Below are positions 1-8,679 of a DNA stretch of 37,463 nt, in pieces. Under the pieces are notes generated by a model. It saw only the letters and a list, made by a program, of their open reading frames with translations, did no database searches and was not told the DNA's origin. The stretch is from Sphingobium chlorophenolicum (GTDB lineage Bacteria > Pseudomonadota > Alphaproteobacteria > Sphingomonadales > Sphingomonadaceae), in contig NZ_JFHR01000050.1 in the NCBI RefSeq assembly GCF_000722875.1, forward strand, positions 1 to 37,463. The letters are read 5' to 3'. A program made the position numbers and the translations under genes. Numbering within the stretch: position 1 is the stretch's first letter; each line of letters begins with the position of its first letter.

Positions 1-63
1 GGCAACCTTGCCTGTCCTCTCACCCCTTTCAGTTTCGAAACTGGTTTCGACATTGTCACTCAT
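1..63 (-). CDS. Unidentified protein, N-terminal fragment
   Basis: A reading frame starts with ATG at 63 and runs off the left edge, giving 21 residues (MSDNVETSFETERGERTGKV and one more). A good ribosome binding site (GAGGTGACG) sits directly upstream of this ATG, which is the main reason for calling it. The fragment is too short and too polar to assign to a family, so no function is proposed. Confidence 0.5.
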   Translation of the reverse strand, partial: MSDNVETSFETERGERTGKVA

Positions 64-593
64 CGTCACCTCGCAAATGCAAGGATCACCATCTACCAGA
101 TCGCCAAATCATGAAAATGTGGGGGATTTTTACCGCTTACACTCTATCCCCTGTCGGACGGCGCAGCCTCCATCGCGGCGCGCCTGCTCAACCGTCCGCC
201 TTCGTCAGGCGGCAATGGCGGCGACTATTATTCCGCTACCTTGGGCATGAAGAACCTGATTGGATAAGTCTGGATAATATGAAGGCTTTTCCCCTGCGCT
301 GTCTCCAGCTTAGCTGGCGGCTCGGCGATGGTTCGAAGCAGGCCAGTTTGGCGCGTTCAGAACAGAAAGTCCCCAAGAATAGATATACAGAGGTTGAATG
401 GCGACAAAGGTCGATAGCCCCAATGACCTGCCGCAGTTGTAAAATCTGTTAGTACAGCCGAAATTCAATTGAGCGTGAGAATGGTACAGGCAACAATGCT
501 ATTGGAGGGCTTCATCCTCATTGAACCGCCCTATCGGCCATTTCGGATATGAAAGCGTTTCCTATCGACCAAGGTCGAGAGTAATGAGGCATC
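64..593. other. Intergenic stretch with no convincing gene
   Basis: This 530-bp stretch holds the divergent promoter space between the leftward fragment at 1-63 and the small gene at 594. Short open frames exist (for example 111-452 on the plus strand) but have odd composition and no clear ribosome binding site. The frame that opens after a stop near 110 and ends at the TAA near 267 has coding-like codon use in its GC-rich part (about 155-265) but no start codon. It may be the tail of a broken gene. No tRNA, IS end or array was seen. Confidence 0.4.
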
Positions 594-920
594 ATGAGAT
601 GGCAGGGCAAAAAGGCTGAGAAGATTCATAGTGCTTCAGAGCAGGCAACGGAGGATCCGGAAATATTGCGCTTGGAAGCACAGTTCGATCAGCATGTTGC
701 CGACATAGCCAAAATCCTCAACCGGTGCCTGGGTTTCCTAGATGAATTGGGCCTGTCGCAAGCTGGAGCGCATCTGGGCGCGGCCATCAATACGCTGCCT
801 GGACAAGCCGCTGTGCTACCTATCGAACTGTTCGATCTGATTGCCGACTTACCAGCCGTACCGCCGCCTCCTCGCGTCATCAACGGAAGATGCGCCCTGC
901 CCAAACGACCCGACCGATAA
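594..920 (+). CDS. Small hypothetical protein
   Basis: This encodes 108 residues, acidic and probably helical in the first 70, followed by a proline-rich tail. The ATG follows a GAGG-type ribosome binding site at about five bases. The pattern of a helical N-terminal half (QFDQHVADIAKILNRCLGFL) looks like a real folded small protein, but I do not recognise the family. It converges on the S24 regulator at 880-1545, and the last 41 bases overlap that gene's 3' end. The overlap makes the true end plausible but leaves some doubt about whether the whole frame is used. Confidence 0.55.
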   Translation: MRWQGKKAEKIHSASEQATEDPEILRLEAQFDQHVADIAKILNRCLGFLDELGLSQAGAHLGAAINTLPGQAAVLPIELFDLIADLPAVPPPPRVINGRCALPKRPDR

Positions 921-1545
921 TAGCGACAAGGGCAGGGTCCACATTGGACCAACTTGGATAAAGAATATTGTCGCTCACTATGCTGAACTCGTCTCGCCGC
1001 GGCCCCATCGCAATACGTTTCACCAGCAGCACATCATCCAGACGTAGCACATAGATGCCGTCCCGCAACCGGCTCATATTGTCACTGTGATCAACCATGA
1101 TCTCATCGCCATGGTTTAGGGTAGGAGTCATGGATTCTCCATCGACCCGGATAATCGAGACATGGGGCGGTCGAACGCCGATCTCCTGCAGCCACCGGCA
1201 GTCGATCGCGACGCTCTCCATCGAGCGCTCCTCAATATCGAGCGTGCCTCCTCCAGCAGAGGCTCCCAGAGACAGCCTTGGCACCGGCATGGATCTTGCG
1301 CGCGTGAGGGGCTGGGGGGGCTCGGTTTCGCGCAACGGAAAACCGCTGAGCAGATGCTCTGATATGCCAAGGAACCGCGCAATGATGCGGCGATCCTGCT
1401 CCTCTAATCGGCGGGGCGTGCCGCGCTTGATGAACTGCTGAATATAGGCGGGATTTCTGCCGATCAGACGCGATATGTCGGCATAGCTACTTTTGCGTTC
1501 GGCGATCCTCTCATCCAAAAATGCACGTACATGTTCCATCTTCAT
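880..1545 (-). CDS. LexA-like S24-family transcriptional regulator
   Basis: This 221-residue protein has an N-terminal helix-turn-helix (about residues 1-65, with the segment SYADISRLIGRNPAYIQQFI) and a C-terminal LexA/CI-type peptidase S24 domain. The serine of the latent protease is visible in the GESM motif and the lysine in LLVKRI. A possible self-cleavage region (GASAGGG) lies between the two domains. Proteins of this class repress phage or island genes and are inactivated by RecA-driven self-cleavage during DNA damage. Its place in an island with a P4-type integrase fits a lysogeny-like switch, although target genes cannot be named. A second in-frame ATG two codons in could be the true start. 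The AT-rich stretch upstream (1546-1720) is the probable promoter and operator. Confidence 0.85.
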   Translation of the reverse strand: MKMEHVRAFLDERIAERKSSYADISRLIGRNPAYIQQFIKRGTPRRLEEQDRRIIARFLGISEHLLSGFPLRETEPPQPLTRARSMPVPRLSLGASAGGGTLDIEERSMESVAIDCRWLQEIGVRPPHVSIIRVDGESMTPTLNHGDEIMVDHSDNMSRLRDGIYVLRLDDVLLVKRIAMGPRRDEFSIVSDNILYPSWSNVDPALVAIIGRVVWAGRIFR

Positions 1546-1720
1546 ATCTTGCTAGCTACGTTCCAAACTTGTCTTACATTAATTTAAAATCTCATTTTCG
1601 CAAATTTCTGGCGGCGTTCTTTTCTCGGCCCGTCGCATTGCAAGCACATGTTTCAAGCGGGCCGGAATCCGTGATTCTACGCACGATATTCATGGAGGGC
1701 GGGCAATCCGTCGATAAGGC

Positions 1721-2167
1721 CTACATATATCCCATCTCCCGGAAGCTGAACGATCCCTTGTGCGTGACGATGACGTGATCGTACACCCTGATCTGCAGCT
1801 CTCTGCATATTTTGACTAACCTTCTAGTGAATTCAACGTCCTGCCGGCTTGGCTCGGCGATGCCGGATGGATGATTATGGGCAATGAGAAGCCTTGGCGA
1901 ACCGCAGGCAAATGCATGCCGAACAAGTTCCTCAATAGGTATTTCCACCTCCGTAGGTGTGCCAAGCCAAACGCGCTCGTCTGCTATCATATCGCCGGCA
2001 TCATTGAAGAACAGCACACGAACTTGCTCCTCGCGCAGCGACGCCATGCAAGCTTCGAGATAGGAGATCAGGGTCGGGCTTTGGCAGTCAGCTTCCCAGA
2101 TGAGCGTAGATATCGGACGTCCAACACGATCCCGCGCACCATGAAAAGTTGCATGGGAATGGCCCAT
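1721..2167 (-). CDS. RadC-like JAB-domain protein
   Basis: The frame encodes a RadC/JAB-domain (former DUF2466) protein. The metal-binding HNHPSG motif is clear, and further blocks typical of the family follow (PSRQDVEFTRRLV, VYDHVIVT). I place the start at the ATG at 2167, giving 148 residues, because family-like sequence (TLISYLEACMASL) begins before the next internal ATG and a GAGAAG motif lies just upstream. The frame stays open further upstream, but that part is the antisense-like shadow of the membrane protein gene at 2068-2505. With this start the two same-strand genes overlap by 100 bases in different frames, which is unusually long. RadC-like proteins are common on mobile elements and their biochemical role is unsettled; despite the name they are not firmly tied to DNA repair. 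Confidence 0.8.
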   Translation of the reverse strand: MGHSHATFHGARDRVGRPISTLIWEADCQSPTLISYLEACMASLREEQVRVLFFNDAGDMIADERVWLGTPTEVEIPIEELVRHAFACGSPRLLIAHNHPSGIAEPSRQDVEFTRRLVKICRELQIRVYDHVIVTHKGSFSFREMGYM

Positions 2168-2505
2168 AGGCTTCTCAGTCCATGGTAAATCTTGGGATCG
2201 ACGCCGATCTGCGCAATTGACCCCAGATGAACCGCAACGGCCGCGAGTGCACAACCACTTGTCCAGAGGGGCCAATGCCGGTCGCCCCGGAGGGCAAGAA
2301 TGGCGAAGCTCACAAGACATGTCGCGTCCACCGCCAACACCGGATAGAGTGTATGGCTCCAGCTTTGATCGAGGATCGACGTGTAGAATCCCGCGATTGT
2401 CTTGAACACGATCAATCCCGCGCCTGCGCGTCCCATTGGACCGCCAGCGCCTGCGGCGTATAGGCAGCAGCATAGCGTCATTATCCAATATAAGATCAAA
2501 AGCAT
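2068..2505 (-). CDS. Small integral membrane protein of unknown function
   Basis: This is a 145-residue protein with four to five hydrophobic segments, at about residues 1-20, 25-45, 53-72, 80-97 and 105-125. Conserved-looking features are LYPVLAVDA in the third segment and the short loop DPKIYHGLRSLWAIP before the last. I recall a sphingomonad membrane family of this size and layout but cannot name a function. It is transcribed with the RadC-like gene and overlaps its 5' end by 100 bases. The start at 2505 has only a weak ribosome binding site, and the ATG eight codons later is an alternative. Confidence 0.7.
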   Translation of the reverse strand: MLLILYWIMTLCCCLYAAGAGGPMGRAGAGLIVFKTIAGFYTSILDQSWSHTLYPVLAVDATCLVSFAILALRGDRHWPLWTSGCALAAVAVHLGSIAQIGVDPKIYHGLRSLWAIPMQLFMVRGIVLDVRYLRSSGKLTAKARP

Positions 2506-2559
2506 GAACGTTGGCCGCCTTCGATGGTCAAGAAGACGGCCAAAGCACTGAAGCCCGGT

Positions 2560-2904
2560 TTAGGCAACCAGTTGCAGCGTCGATTCCTGATCGATCCAGG
2601 GGCAAAGAGGGCCCGGGTCACAGCCGATCTCGACAGTGCGAAGGTTCGAATCCTTCTTCATGTCGATCAGCATTTTGTGGGCGTTAACAAAGTTACGTCG
2701 TCCCTCGACGAACGTCTTGAAGCCATCGGCCAGTTCCTCAAGCGCCGGTTGGCTCGCCGCGTCGCTCAGCCTCGCGTCGGAAAAGGCTTCGATCACGTCT
2801 GTCGTCAGCATGGAGAATTTCTTGAGGGCGCCGTCGATCAGAAGTTGGGTCCGGCCAAGATCCGTAACGATCTTGCGGGCCTGCTGCGGATTGAAATCGG
2901 TCAT
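2560..2904 (-). CDS. Small helical hypothetical protein
   Basis: This encodes 114 residues starting MTDFNPQQARKIVTDLG. I chose the ATG at 2904 instead of the longer frame to 3003 because a strong GGAG ribosome binding site lies upstream and the extra N-terminal residues are low quality. The protein is mostly amphipathic helix. It ends in a conserved-looking tail with two cysteines (IGCDPGPLCPWID), which could bind a metal or form a disulfide; that is a guess. It follows the LuxR-type gene at 2972-3433 on the same strand by about 70 bases, so the two may be co-transcribed. The family is not recognised with certainty. Confidence 0.75.
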   Translation of the reverse strand: MTDFNPQQARKIVTDLGRTQLLIDGALKKFSMLTTDVIEAFSDARLSDAASQPALEELADGFKTFVEGRRNFVNAHKMLIDMKKDSNLRTVEIGCDPGPLCPWIDQESTLQLVA

Positions 2905-2971
2905 GAGGTCTCCTTCGCACAACCGCTTAGGGGCGTGCGTTTGTAAGATCGGGTGGTGGGGAAGCGGAGAG

Positions 2972-3433
2972 CTACTTCGACAGGGCGTCGAGCGCCGCCG
3001 CAAAGAGGATGATCACCGCCAGAATGATGATCGTGAGAAACAGTGCGATCTTGCCGATCGCGATGAGGCGTTGAACGCGTGTCAGGTCATTGGGGAGGCC
3101 TCCGACAGGGGGAAGGCCGAGCGGCTTGGGTGGTGCCTGTCGCTGCTCGACCGGTTCCTCGAAAATGCCCGTGTCCTCATGGATTTCAACGCCGATCGTC
3201 TTTAATTCAAATTGCTTGAACGGAACGGCACGATCGATTTCAGCGAAAATGCGGGCCGCATCGCGCCGATTCTCCGCTCTCAGAATCACCCGTGCGCGAT
3301 GAAGATATTGATCGACGGTTTGATGGGTCAGGCCTACCAGCGGAGCGATCTCCTTCGAACTTCGCCCTTCCGCCGCCAGGCGAAGACACCGTTTTTGCAC
3401 GTCGGATAATTTGGCGATCCGGTCGTCCAACAT
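2972..3433 (-). CDS. LuxR-type HTH protein with C-terminal membrane anchor
   Basis: This 153-residue protein has a LuxR/GerE-type helix-turn-helix at its N-terminus (about residues 5-65; KLSDVQKRCLRLAAEG, SSKEIAPLVGLTHQTVDQYL) and no receiver domain. After a proline-rich linker, a single hydrophobic helix lies near the C-terminus (IALFLTIIILAVIILFAAAL). The start at 3433 (MLDDRIAKLSD) fits this family's usual beginning and follows a GGGGAAG motif; the ATG eight codons upstream is possible. A DNA-binding domain tethered to the membrane is a layout I associate with sphingomonad proteins of unknown role. The nearby TonB receptor is on the same strand, but nothing in the sequence links them. Confidence 0.8.
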   Translation of the reverse strand: MLDDRIAKLSDVQKRCLRLAAEGRSSKEIAPLVGLTHQTVDQYLHRARVILRAENRRDAARIFAEIDRAVPFKQFELKTIGVEIHEDTGIFEEPVEQRQAPPKPLGLPPVGGLPNDLTRVQRLIAIGKIALFLTIIILAVIILFAAALDALSK

Positions 3434-3624
3434 GCGCTTCCCCACAATCTCCCTCATTAACCATGTTAAGTGGCGGAAATTTCCTAGGCTGTGTAGAGGA
3501 AAATCGCGGAAAAAAATGAGACGGAACAATCTTGTGCACGGGCGCGGGCGGATCGTGGGCGTCTGAGTCGCACAGGTGATGGCGAGCGCCAAGGCGCTTT
3601 AAACCTCTTTACACTTTCGGCCGA

Positions 3625-5916
3625 TCATATGCGGCCTTCCAAGGAGACCCCCAGTATGCGCGGTGCGTTCAGCGTGCCGCATCTGCGCCCGCCGATGTCC
3701 ACAAAAAACTGGTTGGTTTTTTGCACGTTGAAGACATTGGCTGCGGTCAGGAATGCGCCCAGATGCCTTCCCTGCCATCCGAGCTTTGCGTTGACGATGG
3801 TTCGAGCAGGGATGTCCCGAACGCGCTGATCCATGACATTCTGATAATAGGCGCTGCGATGGTTGACGTTTAGGTTGGCAAGCAATCCCTTCGGATGGGA
3901 GAAGGTTGCGCTGCCCGAAAGCGTCCAGCGGGGCGCGCGCGGGAACGCCTTTCCCTGCGCGCTATCGAGAGCCGTGCCCTCGGCCAAGGAGAAATTCTTG
4001 AACCTGGCGTTGCCAAATCCGAGGCCTGCGAACAGGGCAAGCGTTCGCGTCAAAGCGGCACGGGATTCTATCTCCAAACCATGGAGCCGGGATTTTCCTG
4101 CATTGATGACCTTGGTGTCGTAAAGCGCTCCGGGGGTCAGTTGGATCGAAAGCTGCTGATCCCTCCAATCGGTCCTGTAGAGATTGGCGTTGAGGGAGAG
4201 CCGTTGCCCAAACCATGATGAGCGCACAGCCCATTCATAGGTCGTGCTGTGCTCCGGCTCGAAATCATAGCTTTCCGCTCGCTGCTCGTTGAAACCGGAA
4301 CCTCCGGCCCGGTAGCCGCGCTGCGCCGTCAGGCTCAACGCCACGTTCGAGGCCAGAGCATAGCTGAGGCCCAGCTTGGGAAGCCAGGCATGATAGCGCA
4401 CTTGGCGGAGCGGCTCTGCGCTGTTGGCGCCTTGAACGAGACCAAGGAGCAGGCCATTCAACCGGCCGACTATCGGACCAAGGGCAGGAACCGCGAGTTT
4501 TCCAGGATCGGGCAAAGGTCGGTCGAGCGTAATGCGTTGCGTCGCGCTCTGCGTTTGGGTCTCCGCGTCATAGCGCAGGCCTACGCGTAGATGCAGGCGG
4601 TGCCCAAGCGGAAAGGTCAGGTCTGCGAACCCGGCATAGTTGTTCGTCATTCTTGGATTTGTGAGGTCATTGCTGATGGGAAGGACGCCGCCATAGAGAT
4701 TGAGGACGGCTTCCACCATCGCGGGCGACAGGCCGGCGGCCTGCAACTGGCGCCCGATCCCAAGATTTGCCAGGCTGAGGCTCTGCAAGGCGCTATAGGA
4801 ATAGGCACGCCGTTCGTGCAGATAATAGGCGCCGACCAGCCCATCGACCCAATTTCTGCGAAAGTTGAAACGAACCTCCTGCTGGAGAGTCCTTGTAAGG
4901 TCATCCATGCGGCTAAGTTGGCCGGGGATGGCAGAGCGGTTCGCGTCCGAGAGCGAGCGGAAGCGAATGCGGCTGTAGCTGGTCACGGATTTGAAGACAG
5001 ACCTGGGATCGATCTCATATTCCGCCGAAAATGTGCCGATCGCGCTGGTGACGCGCTTCTTGTCCTGGATATCGGAGGTCACGATCCGCGCACGCGGATC
5101 AAAGGGCGGATCAAGCTCTGCATAGAATGTACCCCGTTGATGCCGGTCAAACAGAAGGGTGCCGAGCAGGCGCAGATCCGGCAGGGCACGCGGCTCAAGC
5201 AACAGCTTTCCCCGCAATGTGTTCGAACGCTGTGGGTCTCCGTCGCCGCTGGTCGTCACATTGTGGATCAGGCCTGCCGCTCTGGAGGCTTCCGCCGCCA
5301 ACCTGAAGGCAATCTGATCCTTTGCGATAGGACCACCGATCGCGACCCCCGCACGCCTTTGACCATCCTCGTCCGTCAGCAGCAGCCGCGCTCTGCCGGT
5401 CCAGTCGAAGCCAGGATCAGCCGTATTGATGATGACCGCTCCAGCCAGCGCATTGCGCCCCTGAACGGTCGATTGCGGGCCGCGCCATATCTCGACCTGC
5501 GCGACGTCGAAGAGATCGAGGGGGCCTGAAGCCAGCGCAAGGCGGGGAATAGGCGCGCCGTCCACATAGATGCTCGCCAGAGCACCCTCGCCACCTCCCG
5601 ACACGTTGAAGGCATCGATGCCTCTGATCGAGAAGGTCGTCCGGTTACCATCCGCGACCACATTGGCGGTTCGGTCAAGGACATCATAGGCCGAGATAAG
5701 GCCTTGCTCTTCGATGGAGCGGCTTGTCGTCACTGCCACGCTTGCCGGAGTGTTATGCAATGAGCGGCGGAACTTCTCGCCCGTCACGATCAATCCAGAG
5801 TCCGCCGATTTGGCCTGAACATGTGACGGCGAAGCCTCATCATGCGGCTCACGTGCGGAGGCGGCAGACATCGCGCCAGCCAGCCCCACGGCCGACGCAA
5901 CAAGACAGATTTTCAT
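3625..5916 (-). CDS. TonB-dependent outer-membrane receptor
   Basis: This 763-residue protein begins with a clear signal peptide (MKICLVASAVGLAGAMSAAS, cut near residue 21). It then shows a TonB plug domain (about residues 50-160, with FSIRGI and VEIWRGPQSTVQGRNALAGA). The rest is a long beta-barrel ending in aromatic/charged strands and a C-terminal LEGRI. The ATG at 5916 is preceded by a strong GGGGGG ribosome binding site, so the longer frame to 5964 is rejected. Receptors of this class import siderophores, sugars, cobalamin or, in sphingomonads, aromatic and plant-derived compounds, powered by TonB-ExbBD. No transport or synthesis genes sit next to it, so the substrate is unknown. Its position suggests that it travels with the island marked by the P4-type integrase. 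Confidence 0.92.
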   Translation of the reverse strand: MKICLVASAVGLAGAMSAASAREPHDEASPSHVQAKSADSGLIVTGEKFRRSLHNTPASVAVTTSRSIEEQGLISAYDVLDRTANVVADGNRTTFSIRGIDAFNVSGGGEGALASIYVDGAPIPRLALASGPLDLFDVAQVEIWRGPQSTVQGRNALAGAVIINTADPGFDWTGRARLLLTDEDGQRRAGVAIGGPIAKDQIAFRLAAEASRAAGLIHNVTTSGDGDPQRSNTLRGKLLLEPRALPDLRLLGTLLFDRHQRGTFYAELDPPFDPRARIVTSDIQDKKRVTSAIGTFSAEYEIDPRSVFKSVTSYSRIRFRSLSDANRSAIPGQLSRMDDLTRTLQQEVRFNFRRNWVDGLVGAYYLHERRAYSYSALQSLSLANLGIGRQLQAAGLSPAMVEAVLNLYGGVLPISNDLTNPRMTNNYAGFADLTFPLGHRLHLRVGLRYDAETQTQSATQRITLDRPLPDPGKLAVPALGPIVGRLNGLLLGLVQGANSAEPLRQVRYHAWLPKLGLSYALASNVALSLTAQRGYRAGGSGFNEQRAESYDFEPEHSTTYEWAVRSSWFGQRLSLNANLYRTDWRDQQLSIQLTPGALYDTKVINAGKSRLHGLEIESRAALTRTLALFAGLGFGNARFKNFSLAEGTALDSAQGKAFPRAPRWTLSGSATFSHPKGLLANLNVNHRSAYYQNVMDQRVRDIPARTIVNAKLGWQGRHLGAFLTAANVFNVQKTNQFFVDIGGRRCGTLNAPRILGVSLEGRI

Positions 5917-6154
5917 GATCCCCCCGGAACATGTGGCAGTCAAACCATCTGACGGTGATCGCACGATAATGAAAGGCTATATGCAAAGGGTCATAGTTAT
6001 TTCCCAATCCGGCTTTCCGTGTCGTCAATGCCGAAGAAGACCGACAGGGGGCTGCCGAGGTGGTGCGCGGCGCTGCTCGGCCCAGCCTTTTCAGGCATCA
6101 TCGTGATTGCGGACATCTTCGCCGGTGCGTAGGGAGCTTCCAGAAAGGCATTTC

Positions 6155-6340
6155 ATGCAGACGAATTACAGGCTGGGCCGGGCCTCCTACGCGATTATTA
6201 CCGCCATTGCCGCGCTGGTTGCGGCGACGGGCGGCGATGAAGGCTATGGTTGGCCGTTCATCCTTGGACATTTTCTCGTCGCCTGGATTGTGATCGCCGC
6301 CTTCGCGCATCTGGGCAAGATTCTATATCGTCGCCCCTGA
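6155..6340 (+). CDS. Two-helix small membrane protein
   Basis: This is a 61-residue protein with two hydrophobic segments (about residues 9-25 and 32-52). The first is followed by a short acidic loop (GGDEGYGWPF). I use the ATG at 6155, which follows AAGG, instead of the longer frame from 6107. The 238 bases before it (5917-6154), shared with the divergent TonB receptor gene, hold no other gene I can support. The function is unknown. Confidence 0.5.
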   Translation: MQTNYRLGRASYAIITAIAALVAATGGDEGYGWPFILGHFLVAWIVIAAFAHLGKILYRRP

Positions 6341-6424
6341 TTGCGAAGGTAGCCCATCGCGTCGAGTTGCTGGCAGAGCAATATTTCCTTTCCTATTTGA
6401 TCTTGTTTTGTTCTCATTCGCGCC

Positions 6425-6796
6425 ATGAAACGAGATCCTGAACTGATTCGCGATCTGATGTTGGCCATGGAAGGTGCCAAGAGCGCTGAGTTGCTGAAGG
6501 TGCCGAGGCTCGTTGGGCGTGATCGGCTTCAGGTGGAACATCATTTCCGCCTGCTGACCGAGGCTGGGCTGGTGACGGCGGGGTACGTCTCCCCTGACGG
6601 GCGCCGCTGGATCGCGATACGCCTGACGTGGCGCGGACATGAATATCTGGACCAAATTCGTGACCCCCAGGTCTGGCGCCTCACAAAGGCAGCGATGCGC
6701 AAAACCGGAAGCTGGTCGCTGGAAACGATGGCGGCTATCGCAAAGTCACTCATCGTTGCGAGACTGGGATTCTTGGGCGTCGATGTGGGAATTTGA
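6425..6796 (+). CDS. DUF2513-family protein
   Basis: This encodes 123 residues beginning MKRDPELIRDLMLAMEG, the usual opening of DUF2513 proteins. It continues with VEHHFRLLTEAGLVTAG and LTWRGHEYLDQIRDPQVW, which match the family's winged-helix-like core of a paired helix, a wing and the LTWxGHEfLDxIRD block. Such proteins are frequent on prophages and islands. A DNA-binding or regulatory role is inferred from the fold, not demonstrated. The ATG lacks a strong ribosome binding site. Its neighbours give no pathway context. Confidence 0.8.
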   Translation: MKRDPELIRDLMLAMEGAKSAELLKVPRLVGRDRLQVEHHFRLLTEAGLVTAGYVSPDGRRWIAIRLTWRGHEYLDQIRDPQVWRLTKAAMRKTGSWSLETMAAIAKSLIVARLGFLGVDVGI

Positions 6797-7173
6797 TCAG
6801 GGAAGCTTCCCGCTCAGTGCAAACATGCTGGTCGGAGAAGCTGTGCGGAAGCGCCAGCGCCGATGCCCTGTCGGAGTCCATGGGGTGGGTGATCTGCCGA
6901 CCATATGGTGAAGCAACAGCGCCGCGGCCAGTCCGCATGGCCCGCAGCCCGCGACGCAATATCCAGCCCCCGCATAGGGGCTGTCTAGCTGAGGATACTG
7001 TCCTATCCAATAGGATGGCCGCAAGCTTTTAAAGTCGGCATCCTAACCCGATGCGGCACTGAAGTGTGTCATGAATGAAGTCTGCTTGTGGAGACGTCGT
7101 GCGGGGCCGCAAATGGCGACAAAGGGTCGCACTCATCCTGTCGACTAACAAACAGGACGAATGTCATCTGCTA
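6797..7173. other. Intergenic stretch, no supported gene
   Basis: This 377-bp gap lies between the DUF2513 gene and the converging integrase gene. Short open frames on both strands have no recognisable start signals. A small interrupted palindrome (CCTAT-CCA-ATAGG near 6999-7011) is the only symmetric motif I noticed. The region may hold terminators for the two converging genes, but no GC-rich hairpin followed by a T-run stands out. Confidence 0.4.
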
Positions 7174-8460
7174 TCACCAAGGTGCCTGAAACCAGGCGAG
7201 CGCCTTCTCCTGCTTGCGCTGGGCCACTTTAAATCCCTCCAGCGCTATGGGCGCCGCCTCTTCGGCGGCGTCGAGATATTTCGCCCACCATGCCATCATC
7301 TTGCGCCGATGCGATAGATAACGCGCCGCATTATAGACGCCCCTGACGCCGCGCGGCATGTGCGCCAACTGCATTTCGATCCAGTCGGGCATGAAATGCC
7401 CCGACTCATTGAGCACGGTGCTGGCCAATGATCGAAATCCATGGACCGTTGCCTTGCCGCGCAGGCCCATGCGATACATGACATCGAGCATCCGGTTTTC
7501 GCTGATCGTGTCCGAGCGGGAGCCCGCGACCGGGAAGAGATATTTGCCCAGCCGCTCATTGCCTGCTTTGCCATAGGGGTTGATGTCCCTGATCCTGCGC
7601 AGCAGATCGACTGCCTGGGGCGGCAGCGGCACCAAATGCTCGGAACGCATCTTCATGCGCTCTGGCGGGATTCGCCAGAGCGGCTCGTCACTCCCCAGCC
7701 CTTCAAACTCGTTCCACTGGGCAAAGCGCGTCTCCTGGGTGCGCACCATGGTGAGGATCGTCCATCGCAGCGCGAGGTGGCTGAGTTCCGATCCCGCGTC
7801 TGCATTGAGGCGGGCATAGAATTCGGGGAGATCCTTGATTTCGATCTTGGCCCGGTGCCGGACCGGTGACGGCTTGATCATCGCAGCCGACAGGTCGCGA
7901 CATGGGTCGGTCTCGCACCGCCCATCCGGAATGCCGTAACGGAAAATTTCGCTGCAATGATTCTTGATGCGGTGCGCCATCTCATAGGAGCCCCGCGCCT
8001 CGATGACCCGCAAGGCTTCGAGCATCGTCCGCGGCAGGATGGAGCGGATCGGCTTGTCGCCGATGACGGGGAGGATATCATTGTTCAACCTGCCCTCGAT
8101 GAGCCGGGCATAGCGCGGCGACCAGGCCGGGCGCCGGGCCTCGATCCATTCGCGCGCGAGCATCTCGAAGGTGACCTTGTCGGCGACGGCCTGGAACTTG
8201 GCCTCCTTCTTGTGCGCGATGGGATCGGTGCCCGCGGCCAGCAGATTTTTCATCTCCTCGCGCCAGACCCGTGCGCGATTCAGGCTGACGGCGGGATATT
8301 CGCCGCCGTCGATGGTCTTCTGCTTGCCGTCGAAGCGATAGGCGAGAAGCCAGCGCTTGCGCCCAAAGGGCACAACGAAGATATGAAGGCCGCCACCGTC
8401 GGATTTCTTGATCGGCTTATCCAGGGCAACGAGGGTGTTGAGCAATTGATCGGTCAGCAT
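7174..8460 (-). CDS. P4-type tyrosine integrase (DUF4102 N-terminal arm-binding domain)
   Basis: The protein has 428 residues from an ATG at 8460, eight bases after GGAG; a GTG three codons earlier is less likely. The N-terminal domain (to about residue 90, with KSDGGGLHIFVVPFGRKRW) is the DUF4102 arm-site domain of P4-like integrases. The catalytic domain shows VRTQETRFAQW (first arginine region), HGFR (the HxxR motif), LAHMPRGVRGVYNAARYL (histidine and nucleophilic tyrosine) and the family's final block RRKMMAWWAKYL. These enzymes integrate islands into the 3' ends of tRNA genes and are usually encoded right next to the tRNA, reading away from it. That is how it sits here: a 45-bp tRNA-Gln 3' fragment lies 220 bp upstream of its start. 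It belongs to the left island, not to the capsid-bearing element. Confidence 0.93.
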   Translation of the reverse strand: MLTDQLLNTLVALDKPIKKSDGGGLHIFVVPFGRKRWLLAYRFDGKQKTIDGGEYPAVSLNRARVWREEMKNLLAAGTDPIAHKKEAKFQAVADKVTFEMLAREWIEARRPAWSPRYARLIEGRLNNDILPVIGDKPIRSILPRTMLEALRVIEARGSYEMAHRIKNHCSEIFRYGIPDGRCETDPCRDLSAAMIKPSPVRHRAKIEIKDLPEFYARLNADAGSELSHLALRWTILTMVRTQETRFAQWNEFEGLGSDEPLWRIPPERMKMRSEHLVPLPPQAVDLLRRIRDINPYGKAGNERLGKYLFPVAGSRSDTISENRMLDVMYRMGLRGKATVHGFRSLASTVLNESGHFMPDWIEMQLAHMPRGVRGVYNAARYLSHRRKMMAWWAKYLDAAEEAAPIALEGFKVAQRKQEKALAWFQAPW

Positions 8461-8679
8461 GAACGGCACTCCGGCTCAGCTGTTCCGGGCTCGATCCTGC
8501 GCGACCGCTTTTTCCGTCTTCGATTCCTGTTTTTACCAACAGGCTGACCAACATATCGCATGAGACTGCCCGATCGGAATGGCTCCTGTGTGGGACAGAA
8601 TATACGAAACAAGCCTCTGAAAACAGGCCATTTTTTTGGAACCCCGCGAGACCTTGTTGGTCATAATGGGCCAAAATAG

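Noticed and set aside
1521..1778. Plus-strand frame between the S24 and RadC-like genes
   Set aside because: Its composition is non-coding-like, it overlaps the probable promoter of the S24 gene and the end of the RadC gene, and no ribosome binding site is seen.
2640..2656. T-arm-like sequence GAAGGTTCGAATCCTTC, as in a tRNA
   Set aside because: It lies inside the coding sequence at 2560-2904 and no acceptor, D or anticodon arms surround it; it is a chance or codon-driven match.
6797..7024. Minus-strand frame with a GCGPCGLAAALLLH segment resembling an FAD-binding loop
   Set aside because: Only one short hydrophobic glycine-rich stretch fits; there is no preceding strand pattern, no further flavoprotein motif and no start signal.
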